A stretch of DNA of 6,453 nucleotides from Clostridiales bacterium (GCA_012511425.1 JAAZGC010000014.1:1-6453); one strand, 5' to 3'. Positions 1 to 6,257 are shown, counted from the stretch's first letter. Numbers and translations: made by a program. Notes: generated by a model from the sequence alone, not told the origin.

Positions 1-16
1 CTGACCGGAGAATGAC

Positions 17-2209
17 ATGACCGAACAACAGCTGAAAAGACTTCATGAGCTTTGCCCGCCGAATCCGAAGCGCTGCCCCGTCGAATATATGCCGACCGAC
101 TGGCAGGCGTTTGTTTTCAGGATGTGGGGACGGCTGACGCCCCGGCGCATCGCCTCCGTCCTTTCGGCGGACGAAGCGGAGATTATCAAAGCCGCCGAAG
201 ATATGGGTCTCGGCGCGCCCGCCTCCGACGCCGACGAGCGGGAATGGACAACAAAAGGCTACATCACGCTTATCCGCGACAGCTGGCATCTTGTCGATTA
301 CGACCGGATCCGCGAGATCGTCTCGATGACGCCGGACGAGCTGTTTTACACGATAAAAGAAGACGATTTCCTTCATGTCAAACTCGGCGGCTTCAAGCCG
401 GACGTGCCGCGGCTGAAAGTTACGCCGCTTTCTTCGGAGCAGAAACTGCATACCGCCGGGATAAAAGCGATTTCCGAAAGCTTTGACGGCAAAGTCGGGG
501 AATACAAAAGCCGTCCGTTTGATTTTTCGAATGTGTATAAACGCCCCGAAACGGCGGCGGATCTTTCCGGCGGCATCCGCCTCGCTTATTCCTACTGCGC
601 CTTGTACGGCGATGTTTTTACCTCAAACGTCGATTACTGCTTCTCAGATGAACTCCTCGCCGCCTACCGCGGCTACGGAGTCAACGGAATCTGGTGTCAG
701 GCGGTATTATACCGTCTCGCGCCGTATCCTTTCCATGACGGGATGGACGACGGCTGGGAGGAGCGGCTTGCCGGTCTTCGCGCCCTGACCGAAAGGCTTG
801 CCGGATACGGCATAAAGCTGTATCTCTATCTTAACGAGCCGCGCGCGCTGCCGTCGTCATATTTCAGCGGCGGCACGCATGACGACATCAAAGGGCATAC
901 GAGCGGCGGCCTTACAAGCCTCTGCATCTCCTCCGAACCGGTCAAAAAATACCTATACGACACCGCCCGCTTCATCGCGGGAAAAGCGCCGCTCTTAGGC
1001 GGATTTATGACGATATCCGGTTCGGAAAACCTTACCCACTGCTATTCGCATACCGGGGAGCCCGACTGCCCGCGCTGCTCAAAACGGCCGAGGGCGGAGG
1101 TGACGGCGGAGTGCAACAACCTGCTTTACAGGGGAGCTTCGTCGGTCATCCCCGATTTCCGCTTTATCGCCTGGACATGGGGCTGGCCGGACGATATGGT
1201 CGGGGATATAACAGAAAAACTCGACCGCGGGATAATCCTCTCGGAGGTGTCCGAACACAGAGTTGAGAAGATTATCGGCGGGGTAAAGACTTCCGTTTCC
1301 GACTATTCGATTTCCGTCGTCGGTCCCGGCGAGCACGCGCTTGCGTCCTGGAAAAAGGCGCGGGAGCTGGGGCATCAGGTCTGCGCGAAAACGCCGCTCA
1401 ACTGCTGCTGGGAGGAAGGCTCGCTGCCGTTTATCCCGGTGTTTGACACCGTCGCGCTTCACCTCTGCCGCCTCAAAGCCGCCGGGGTTGAAAACCTCAT
1501 CCTCGACTGGACGGTCGGCGGATATCCGTCCCCGACCTTCGCCCTCGCTTCGCTCATCATGGGGCAGGAAAATCCGGAGAGGGAAGCGGTACTGACCGAA
1601 TTTTACGAAAAGTTCTTCCCGGAATCCGAGCGGGAGATAATCAAAGCCGCATCGGCGCAGCTTTCCGCCGCTTACGACAACTGGCCTTTCGAGATCGGAG
1701 TGCTTTACAACGGCCCGCAGCATATGGGACCGGCAAATCCGATACACATAGAGCCGACGGGGCTGTGGGCAACCATGACCTGCTGGCCGCATGACTGCCT
1801 GACCGCCTGGAGAGCGATATATCCCGAAGAAGTCTTCGAAAATCAGTTAAAACTGCTTTCCGACGGGTGGGACAAGGGAGTTGAAACGCTTAAGCAGCTT
1901 AAAGGGCAGCCGCTTTCAAGCATGGCTGAGGACATCCTCGTCTGCGCCGAAGCCGCGGCGGCAGTTTTCCGCTCGATGTATATACAGACGAGATTTATCC
2001 GTCTCCGCGGCGATATTAAGAGTAATGGCGAAGAACTTATAAAGCTGCTCGACGCCGAGCTCCGCTGCATATATGAAGCGGCGGATGCGCAGAGCCGCCA
2101 TCCGGGCGTCGGGTTTGAATCGACCAACCACTATTTCTTCACCCGTCAGTCGCTCAAGGAAGCTGCGATAAGCTGTGAATACGCAAAGAAACTTATCAAA
2201 AGTCACTGA
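17..2209 (+). CDS. Uncharacterised TIM-barrel glycoside-hydrolase-like protein
   Basis: The 730-aa protein has no signal peptide or membrane segment, so it is probably cytoplasmic. The N-terminal part (about residues 30-135) contains a small helical element with LTPRRIASVL, followed by GYITLIRDSWHLVDYD and KEDDFLHVKLGGFKP. I recall similar blocks at the start of a family of uncharacterised proteins in Clostridia and Lentisphaerae often labelled as glycosidases. The middle (about 190-510) reads like a beta/alpha barrel: strand-like GIWCQAVLYRL, LYLYLNEP (N273-E274-P275), GGFMTISGSE (E337), a CPRC pair (C351, C354), FIAWTWGW (383-390) and NLILDW (D497). E337 after a Ser-Gly-Ser turn resembles the place of the GH20-type acidic residue, but this assignment is inference. 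The C-terminal part (about 560-730) is helical and begins with an NGPQHMGPANP motif. The ATG at 17 has GGAG at 7-10, six bases away. Upstream frames close at 15 or 20, so a preceding gene probably abuts or overlaps it. The substrate is unknown. Confidence 0.72.
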   Translation: MTEQQLKRLHELCPPNPKRCPVEYMPTDWQAFVFRMWGRLTPRRIASVLSADEAEIIKAAEDMGLGAPASDADEREWTTKGYITLIRDSWHLVDYDRIREIVSMTPDELFYTIKEDDFLHVKLGGFKPDVPRLKVTPLSSEQKLHTAGIKAISESFDGKVGEYKSRPFDFSNVYKRPETAADLSGGIRLAYSYCALYGDVFTSNVDYCFSDELLAAYRGYGVNGIWCQAVLYRLAPYPFHDGMDDGWEERLAGLRALTERLAGYGIKLYLYLNEPRALPSSYFSGGTHDDIKGHTSGGLTSLCISSEPVKKYLYDTARFIAGKAPLLGGFMTISGSENLTHCYSHTGEPDCPRCSKRPRAEVTAECNNLLYRGASSVIPDFRFIAWTWGWPDDMVGDITEKLDRGIILSEVSEHRVEKIIGGVKTSVSDYSISVVGPGEHALASWKKARELGHQVCAKTPLNCCWEEGSLPFIPVFDTVALHLCRLKAAGVENLILDWTVGGYPSPTFALASLIMGQENPEREAVLTEFYEKFFPESEREIIKAASAQLSAAYDNWPFEIGVLYNGPQHMGPANPIHIEPTGLWATMTCWPHDCLTAWRAIYPEEVFENQLKLLSDGWDKGVETLKQLKGQPLSSMAEDILVCAEAAAAVFRSMYIQTRFIRLRGDIKSNGEELIKLLDAELRCIYEAADAQSRHPGVGFESTNHYFFTRQSLKEAAISCEYAKKLIKSH

Positions 2210-2225
2210 ATAAGGAGAAACTGAT

Positions 2226-3416
2226 ATGACCATCGGTTCCCGGATCCGCCGGCTACGGATAGAAAAAGATATGACTCAGAAGGCGCTCGCCGGATATCTG
2301 GGCGTCGGCGTCCGGGACGTCGATTTCTGGGAGAAAGACGGCGAAGCGCCGCCGCTCGATATGATCCGCCGCCTGGCGTTCCGCTTTGAGACAACGACCG
2401 ACGAGCTGCTCTGCATGGACAGCTTCGAAGACGATAAATACATAAAAAGCGTCACGGCCGAGTTCCGCCGCCTGATATCGGAAAACCGCGTGTCCGACGC
2501 GGCAAACGTTATGCGCTCGGCGCTTAAGGCGCACCCGAACAACTGGAATTTCCGCTGCATGCTGATGTATGCGCTCTATCTTGCCTGCGATCAGCCGTCG
2601 ATGGTGCGGTTTTACGCATCCGAAATAAGACAGCTCCACGACTCGATTATAGCCGCCTGCCCCGACGACTCGCTCCGCACGACGGCGCGGCGGCTCTACG
2701 CCCTCCATCTTGCAAGCGATCTGGGCGATACCGCCGGGGCCGAACAGGAAGCGATGCGGCTGCCCGACCGCTCCGAATCGCGGCAGAACCTGCTGCCGAT
2801 GGTCTGCCCGCCGGAAAAGAAGGCGGATTACCTGCGCAGAAACATAGTCTCGACCGCCGTCGAAGCCGTCAGGGATTTGAATGATCTTTTTGAAACGACG
2901 AAGGGCGACCTTCCTTCTTCGGCGGCTGCCGCCGAGGCGGCGGCGGAAGCGCTCCCGGCGCTTCTCGGCGGAGAATGCGGTCCTTTGTGGTCGCAGGTCT
3001 GCCGCGCAAAACTGCGGCTTGCCGAGATATACGGCAGCCGCTCGCAGCTCGATTCGGCGATCGAAGCCTTTTCCGCCGCGGCGGAAGCGGCGATAGCTTT
3101 CGACGCGCTCGATGAAAACCATATCTTCGAAACCCCGACCGCCAAAGGCGTTATGATGAAAAAGAGCGACTACGAAATCACACCGCTCACCGTCCGGCTT
3201 CGCGACGAGGTGCTGAAAACCCCCTGGGCATCGGCGCTCATGTATGACCCGCGGATGACGGATATCTGCACCCGCCTCGGACGCGCCGCCTCTGCCGCGG
3301 AAACTGCCGCCGCAGAGCCTGAACTTGAAGCAAAGCTGCCGTCTGACGCAGCCGACGATACGGCGGAAGTCGTTCCGGCCGACCTCTCCCGCCCCTCGGG
3401 TAAGGCGGAGTTTTAA
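2226..3416 (+). CDS. XRE-family HTH transcriptional regulator with helical-repeat (TPR-like) sensor region
   Basis: This is a 396-aa protein. Residues 4-60 are a classic Cro/C1-type helix-turn-helix: IGSRIRRLRIEKDMTQKALA, then YLGVGVRDVDFWEKDGEAPP, then a helix ending in TTDELL. Residues 70-345 are almost all helical. They include TPR-like pairs such as ISENRVSDAANVMRSALKAHP (about 84-104) and AKLRLAEIYG...LDSAIEAFSAAAEAA (261-289). A block near 316-350 ends in DPRMTDICTRL, a type of ending I associate with clostridial HTH-TPR regulators. The last 45 residues are Ala/Glu/Asp-rich and look disordered. The start has an AAGGAG site at 2212-2217, eight bases upstream. It lies 16 nt after the glycosidase-like gene and abuts the flavin-reductase gene, so the three are probably co-transcribed and it may regulate its own operon. 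The helical region probably senses a peptide, protein or small ligand; which one cannot be read from the sequence. Confidence 0.85.
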   Translation: MTIGSRIRRLRIEKDMTQKALAGYLGVGVRDVDFWEKDGEAPPLDMIRRLAFRFETTTDELLCMDSFEDDKYIKSVTAEFRRLISENRVSDAANVMRSALKAHPNNWNFRCMLMYALYLACDQPSMVRFYASEIRQLHDSIIAACPDDSLRTTARRLYALHLASDLGDTAGAEQEAMRLPDRSESRQNLLPMVCPPEKKADYLRRNIVSTAVEAVRDLNDLFETTKGDLPSSAAAAEAAAEALPALLGGECGPLWSQVCRAKLRLAEIYGSRSQLDSAIEAFSAAAEAAIAFDALDENHIFETPTAKGVMMKKSDYEITPLTVRLRDEVLKTPWASALMYDPRMTDICTRLGRAASAAETAAAEPELEAKLPSDAADDTAEVVPADLSRPSGKAEF

Positions 3417-4025
3417 ATGGTTGAAAACAAAACCGCCGACATATTCCTCGCGCCCGGCGCGCTGCTTGCGCCGCTCCCCGCGGTGCTCGTCTCCTGCGCC
3501 GATGACCGCGGCAAAACCGACATAGTCACCGTCGCCTGGACGGGGATGCTCTGCACCAAGCCGCCGCTCACCTATATTTCGCTCCGCCAGAGCCGGTATT
3601 CATACGGACTTATCCTCGCATCCGGCTGCTTTGTAATCAACCTGCCGGATGAAACGATGGCAAGGAAGACCGATTTCTGCGGCATCTATACCGGCAAAAA
3701 AGTTGACAAGTTCGCCCGCTGCGGCTTTGAAAAGGGATATTTCGAGAATTTTCCGGCTCCGTATATCAAAGACTGCCCGCTCTCGCTTGCCTGCCTTACG
3801 GAAAAACCGGACGGCATCGCAAAAAACCCGACGCCGCTGGGGACGCATGATATGTTCTGGGCGCGGATAGTAAGCGTCCGGGCAAAATCCGGGCTGATCG
3901 ATGAAAACGGCAGGCTGATGCTCGACAAGGCAAGGCTTCTGAGCTATACCCACGGCGAATACTTCGCCCCCGGCCGCAAGCTCGGCCGCTTCGGCTTTTC
4001 GACCGATAAAAAGAAGAAACAATAA
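3417..4025 (+). CDS. Flavin reductase-like FMN-binding split-barrel protein
   Basis: This 202-aa protein has the hallmarks of the flavin reductase-like family (split beta-barrel, FMN-binding). PLPAVLVSCADDRGKTDIVT (20-39) is the first barrel strands. It is followed by AWTGMLCTKPPLTYISLRQSRYSY (40-63), whose PP and RYS are typical of the FMN-contact region, and GCFVINLP (71-78). TDFCGIYTGKKVDKFARCG is the usual 'G..SG...DKF' segment. The C-terminus continues with barrel strands and a basic tail. Members bind FMN and transfer electrons from NAD(P)H or act as flavoprotein oxidoreductases; the physiological partner here is unknown. The ATG directly follows the TAA of the regulator (3414-3416), and GGAG at 3407-3410 lies inside that gene, which suggests translational coupling. 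A hairpin terminator starts ten bases after the stop, so this is the last gene of the operon. Its link to the glycosidase-like gene is not obvious. Confidence 0.9.
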   Translation: MVENKTADIFLAPGALLAPLPAVLVSCADDRGKTDIVTVAWTGMLCTKPPLTYISLRQSRYSYGLILASGCFVINLPDETMARKTDFCGIYTGKKVDKFARCGFEKGYFENFPAPYIKDCPLSLACLTEKPDGIAKNPTPLGTHDMFWARIVSVRAKSGLIDENGRLMLDKARLLSYTHGEYFAPGRKLGRFGFSTDKKKKQ

Positions 4026-4026
4026 T

Positions 4027-4067
4027 AAAAAAGTCGGAGGAACTCGCGGGAGTTCCTCCGTTAATTT
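4027..4067. terminator. Bidirectional intrinsic terminator between convergent genes
   Basis: A perfect 10-bp stem pairs CGGAGGAACT (4035-4044) with AGTTCCTCCG (4051-4060), extended by C4045:G4050 around a GCGG loop. On the plus strand it is followed by TTAATTTAT, a moderate U tract, ten bases after the flavin-reductase stop. On the minus strand it is followed by six T (complement of 4027-4032), a good U tract for the surface-protein transcript. It therefore serves both convergent transcripts and is probably stronger in the minus direction. Confidence 0.9.
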
Positions 4068-4091
4068 ATCCGGATTGTCCGGGTCGGCCTG

Positions 4092-4109
4092 CGGCTTCAG
4101 ATGAAGCCG
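4092..4109. other. Accessory 3'-UTR hairpin
   Basis: CGGCTTCA (4092-4099) and TGAAGCCG (4102-4109) form a perfect inverted repeat with a two-base centre. It lies between the stop of the minus-strand surface-protein gene and the bidirectional terminator, so it would sit in that mRNA's 3' UTR. No U tract follows on either strand, so it is not a terminator by itself. It may protect the 3' end, or be incidental. Confidence 0.5.
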
Positions 4110-4146
4110 TCATAACCGTATACTGCGTTTACTTGTTTTCGCCGGG

Positions 4147-5802
4147 TCAGGCTGCTTTCTTCTTCTTGGAAACGAGGAAGACGACGACCGCAACGACTAT
4201 TACGACCGCAACGATCGCAATGCCGACTATAAGTCCGGTGTTCACTTCGGCTTCTGCGGCAGCGGTCTCGGCGGGAGCGGCGGTTTCTGCGGCGCCTTCG
4301 GCGGCAGCCGGAGCAGCTTCTTCGGCAGCAGCGGCTTCGGCATCGGCAGCAGCAGCGGCTTCAGCCTCGGCAGCAGCGGCAGCTTCGGCCTCGGCGGCGG
4401 CAGCAGCTTCGGCTGCGACGGCAGCAGCGGCTTCCTGAGCAGCGGCAGCGGCGGCGGAGAGATCGGGCAGCTCGGCGGCGGCTTCGAACTCTACCGGAGT
4501 TATGGCGGAGTCGTCGCCTGCGCGGAAAGCTTCTGCGCCGGATTTGACCGCGAAGAATGCGATATAGTCGATTTGGATCTTGTCGCCGTCGGCCATGTCG
4601 CCGTCAGCGCCCTTCCACATCGGGTCGAGGCGGATTCCGCTGCAGGCGCCCTGCCAGTTCCAGGCGTCAAGCGCAGTGCCTTTAATGTTGGTTGAGGTAT
4701 AAATATTGGCATTCGGGAGGTAGACTATATAGGTCTGCCAGACGTCAACGTTCGGGATAATGCTGATATGCGTGCATTCCGGACCGGTAATGGAATGGCC
4801 GGAGCCGTCGGTCTTCGCAAACAGCTCGATTGCGGTTGCCGGGCTCGGGTTCTTTACGCGGACTTTCGCCCACTGGATCGAAGAGACATCGGCAACATCG
4901 GCGGCTATCATGACGTTCGGGTCAAGATCCTTCGCCGTGAATGTCCAGTAATCGCGCTCGGCGGTGTCGTATTCAAGGGCGGTAACGGCGTTGCCGGCGT
5001 CTGCTATCGCGGTTTCGATCGCCGCACCGGTGAATTTACCGAAATCCCAGAGAAGCTGGACGTCGGGGTCGAGCGGGGGATTTTCGTTTACAAGACCTTG
5101 GGTGAGGTCGGCGGGAGTCGGGCCTTCTTCAAACTGAATCGGGGTAATGGCAGAGTCCATTTCGGGGCGGAAGTTGATCGCGTCGTCCTTGCTTGCAAAG
5201 AACGCGACATAGTCGACTTTGATGTAGTCGCCTTCGGTCATCGATCCGCCGGTGTCGGAGCCGTCGTCGCCTTCCTGCCACATCGCGTCAAAGCGGATGC
5301 CGCTGCAGGTGCCCTGCCAGTTCCAGGCGTCTATCGAGGTATTCGCCTTGAAGGTGTTGGCGGTGTAGAGGTTTGCATTCGGCAGATAGCAGATATAGGT
5401 GCGCCAGGTGTTGTCGCTCGGGACGATATCAACGTGGGTGCATTCCGGACCGGCAAGCGAGTGGCCGGAGCCGTCGGTCTTTGCGAAGAACTCGACTGCG
5501 GTTGCCGGACTTGGGTTCTTAACGCGGATCTTCGCCCACTGGATCTTGGCTACGTCGTCAACGTTAACGGCTATGCCGACATAGGGGTCGCTGTTCGTTG
5601 CGGTGAAAAGACCGTAGTCGGGATGGGAGAGATCGTAATCCATGTTGATGCTGTTGAATTCGGCGATTGCTGCTTCCATATCATTCGAAGTTTCTTTGCC
5701 GAAGTCCCAGAGAACGGTCGGAGCGTTCGCGGCGGAGCTGACAAAGGTAAACGACGAAGCGATGAGCAGAACGGTGAGAATAAGCGGGAAAAGCTTCTTC
5801 AT
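4147..5802 (-). CDS. Membrane-anchored surface protein with two tandem beta-rich (CBM-like) domains and an Ala/Glu stalk
   Basis: This is a 551-aa protein. Residues 1-24 are a signal peptide: MKK, a hydrophobic core LFPLILTVLLIASSF, and likely cleavage near VSSA. Two homologous domains follow (about 31-224 and 251-438). Each starts LWDFGK and shares IQWAK(I/V)RVKNPSPATA, AKTDGSGHS, GPECTH, YLPNAN, DAWNWQG.CSGIR, and an ending of (V/I)DY(V/I)AFFA and DSAITP. The strand-rich pattern, with aromatics and a final DYIAFF strand, suggests a jelly-roll carbohydrate-binding fold; this is inference and no ligand is proven. Residues 451-490 are five octapeptides of consensus AAAAEAEA, followed by a Pro-containing Ala/Glu tract. 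Residues 524-544 are a membrane helix and SKKKKAA is a cytoplasmic tail. There is no LPXTG motif, so anchoring is by the membrane helix. The start at 5802 has AGAAAGGA eight bases upstream. A longer ORF reaching 5937 cannot be translated because its first ATG lies between the promoter boxes. Confidence 0.88.
   Translation of the reverse strand: MKKLFPLILTVLLIASSFTFVSSAANAPTVLWDFGKETSNDMEAAIAEFNSINMDYDLSHPDYGLFTATNSDPYVGIAVNVDDVAKIQWAKIRVKNPSPATAVEFFAKTDGSGHSLAGPECTHVDIVPSDNTWRTYICYLPNANLYTANTFKANTSIDAWNWQGTCSGIRFDAMWQEGDDGSDTGGSMTEGDYIKVDYVAFFASKDDAINFRPEMDSAITPIQFEEGPTPADLTQGLVNENPPLDPDVQLLWDFGKFTGAAIETAIADAGNAVTALEYDTAERDYWTFTAKDLDPNVMIAADVADVSSIQWAKVRVKNPSPATAIELFAKTDGSGHSITGPECTHISIIPNVDVWQTYIVYLPNANIYTSTNIKGTALDAWNWQGACSGIRLDPMWKGADGDMADGDKIQIDYIAFFAVKSGAEAFRAGDDSAITPVEFEAAAELPDLSAAAAAAQEAAAAVAAEAAAAAEAEAAAAAEAEAAAAADAEAAAAEEAAPAAAEGAAETAAPAETAAAEAEVNTGLIVGIAIVAVVIVVAVVVFLVSKKKKAA
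4333..4452 (-). repeat. Five 24-bp tandem repeats encoding an Ala/Glu octapeptide stalk
   Basis: On the plus strand, GCTTC recurs exactly every 24 bases at 4334, 4358, 4382, 4406 and 4430, each inside a degenerate 24-bp unit. Read on the coding strand they give five octapeptides, in order AAAAAQEA, AAAVAAEA, AAAAEAEA, AAAAEAEA, AAAADAEA. The unit is divisible by three, so gain or loss of copies keeps the frame. The N-terminal-side units (4405-4452) are the most diverged. The peptide should form a long charged helix that lifts the two domains off the membrane. Confidence 0.85.
4489..5052 (-). repeat. Tandem domain repeat, copy 2 (C-terminal)
   Basis: This stretch encodes residues 251-438 of the surface protein and is the second copy of the duplicated domain. 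It keeps the core motifs WAKVRVKNPSPATA, AKTDGSGHS, GPECTH, YLPNAN, DAWNWQG and IDYIAFFA. It differs mostly in the first 50 residues and in the loop before the last strand. A Pro/Asp-rich linker (about 225-250) separates it from copy 1. Confidence 0.88.
5131..5712 (-). repeat. Tandem domain repeat, copy 1 (N-terminal)
   Basis: This stretch encodes residues 31-224 of the surface protein. It is homologous to copy 2 along its length, and identity also shows in the DNA: for example, CTGCCAGTTCCAGGCGTC at 5314-5331 recurs at 4651-4668. Copy 1 is slightly longer, carrying an acidic insert with GSDTGG (181-186) before the last strand. The pattern indicates an internal duplication that has since diverged. 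Confidence 0.88.
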
Positions 5803-5810
5803 ATAAGTCA

Positions 5811-5818
5811 TCCTTTCT
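5811..5818 (-). promoter_or_regulatory. Ribosome binding site fixing the surface-protein start
   Basis: The minus strand reads AGAAAGGA here, eight bases before the ATG at 5802. The in-frame ATG at 5811 overlaps this site and has no site of its own at proper spacing. The choice of 5802 also gives a clean signal peptide at the N-terminus. Confidence 0.88.
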
Positions 5819-5919
5819 GATATCGGCTTTTTCAGCCGAAATGTTATAACCGGTGAAAATTTAAGACCCAGCGCAGACACCGGGAAAAAGCCGAGATAAC
5901 TGCGCTTTAAACCCAGTAT
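5819..5919 (-). promoter_or_regulatory. Structured 5' leader of the surface-protein mRNA (possible pseudoknot)
   Basis: Three helices can be drawn. Helix S1 is a 7-bp pair between 5900-5906 and 5870-5876 (AGCGCAG/CTGCGCT). Helix S2 is a perfect 11-bp pair between 5884-5894, in the S1 loop, and 5823-5833 (TCGGCTTTTTC/GAAAAAGCCGA). S1 and S2 together make an H-type pseudoknot with loops of 5, 7 and 36 nt. A local 6-bp hairpin, 5834-5839 with 5823-5828, uses the same bases as S2 and so excludes it. The shared segment ends four bases before the Shine-Dalgarno site. An imperfect direct repeat, TTTAAGACCCAG (5860-5871) and TTTAAACCCAG (5906-5916), also lies here. I do not recognise a known riboswitch class; function is inferred only. 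Confidence 0.5.
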
Positions 5920-5925
5920 GACTTT

Positions 5926-5954
5926 ATTATAGAACATTTTTGCCGGTTTGTCAA
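5926..5954 (-). promoter_or_regulatory. Perfect-consensus sigma-A promoter for the surface-protein gene
   Basis: On the minus strand TTGACA (complement of 5949-5954) and TATAAT (complement of 5926-5931) are separated by exactly 17 bases. Both boxes match consensus at all positions. The expected transcription start is near 5919, giving a leader of about 115 nt. Very high basal expression is expected unless repressed or controlled in the leader. Confidence 0.93.
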
Positions 5955-6228
5955 GATGATTTAGTAATTTACGAGCAATTTACGCTGAAAATACATCTTT
6001 TTGCAAATTCCGTCGGTATGCGTCAAAAGCGGTTAATATACGAGAAGCCGATATAAAAGCCCGCCCGCCGCTTGTTTCGGAATAACGAAACCGCTTTCAG
6101 ATACAGCAAAATGCATAATTATGTAAATATCGAACCGCCGCATCGGCGCGGAGATCATTGCCCGGGAGTTAATCTGCCGCGGAATATTGCCGGGCGAAAT
6201 ATAATTATCGATTGTTCAAACAAACAGC
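5955..6228. other. Divergent intergenic region with short repeats, no gene seen
   Basis: About 270 bases between the two divergent promoters hold no credible ORF, tRNA or known RNA. Visible elements are a direct repeat AATTTACG at 5966-5973 and 5977-5984 (one helical turn apart, just upstream of the minus-strand -35 box), GTTTCG/CGAAAC at 6074-6091, the palindrome CATAATTATG at 6114-6123, CGCCG-CAT-CGGCG near 6137-6149, and GCCCGG/CCGGGC at 6160-6165 and 6190-6195. Any of these could be operator sites; none is assigned to a regulator. Confidence 0.6.
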
Positions 6229-6257
6229 TTTACAAATAAACAGAAAAATAGTATAAT
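6229..6257 (+). promoter_or_regulatory. Sigma-A promoter for the thioesterase-like gene
   Basis: TTTACA (6229-6234, one mismatch to TTGACA) and TATAAT (6252-6257) are 17 bases apart in an AT-rich stretch. Transcription should begin near 6263-6265, exactly where the first strand of the leader's outer helix starts. Confidence 0.88.

Noticed and set aside
1..20. Tail of an upstream gene
   Set aside because: Two frames end just before or over the start of the first gene (TGA at 13-15 or 18-20), so an abutting gene is likely, but the few codons do not decide which frame.
1079..1792. Minus-strand ORF of 237 aa inside the glycosidase-like gene
   Set aside because: It is Arg/Pro-rich shadow coding in a GC-rich gene, without a ribosome site or recognisable motifs.
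2253..3122. Minus-strand ORF of 289 aa opposite the XRE regulator
   Set aside because: The plus strand has a clear HTH domain and ribosome site; the antisense product is Arg-rich and has no family features.
3703..3708. Internal TTGACA in the flavin-reductase gene as a promoter
   Set aside because: There is no TATAAT-like box 16-18 bases downstream, and it lies in a conserved coding motif (KKVDKF).
4147..4245. Sortase anchor at the C-terminus of the surface protein
   Set aside because: The membrane helix and KKKK tail resemble a sorting signal, but there is no LPXTG-like motif before the helix; only NTG.
4133..4438. Plus-strand Ala/Ser-rich ORF of 101 aa
   Set aside because: It is a frame shadow of the Ala/Glu stalk repeats and membrane helix on the other strand.
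4768..5820. Long plus-strand ORF of 350 aa opposite the surface-protein gene
   Set aside because: It lies antisense to two homologous repeats, and its Gly/Val/Arg-rich product mirrors the repeat coding strand. It has no ribosome site, and the minus-strand gene has promoter, signal peptide and anchor.
6001..6057. Further promoter in the divergent region (TTGCAA and TATAAA-like boxes)
   Set aside because: The boxes are not at a workable spacing and no gene follows them directly.
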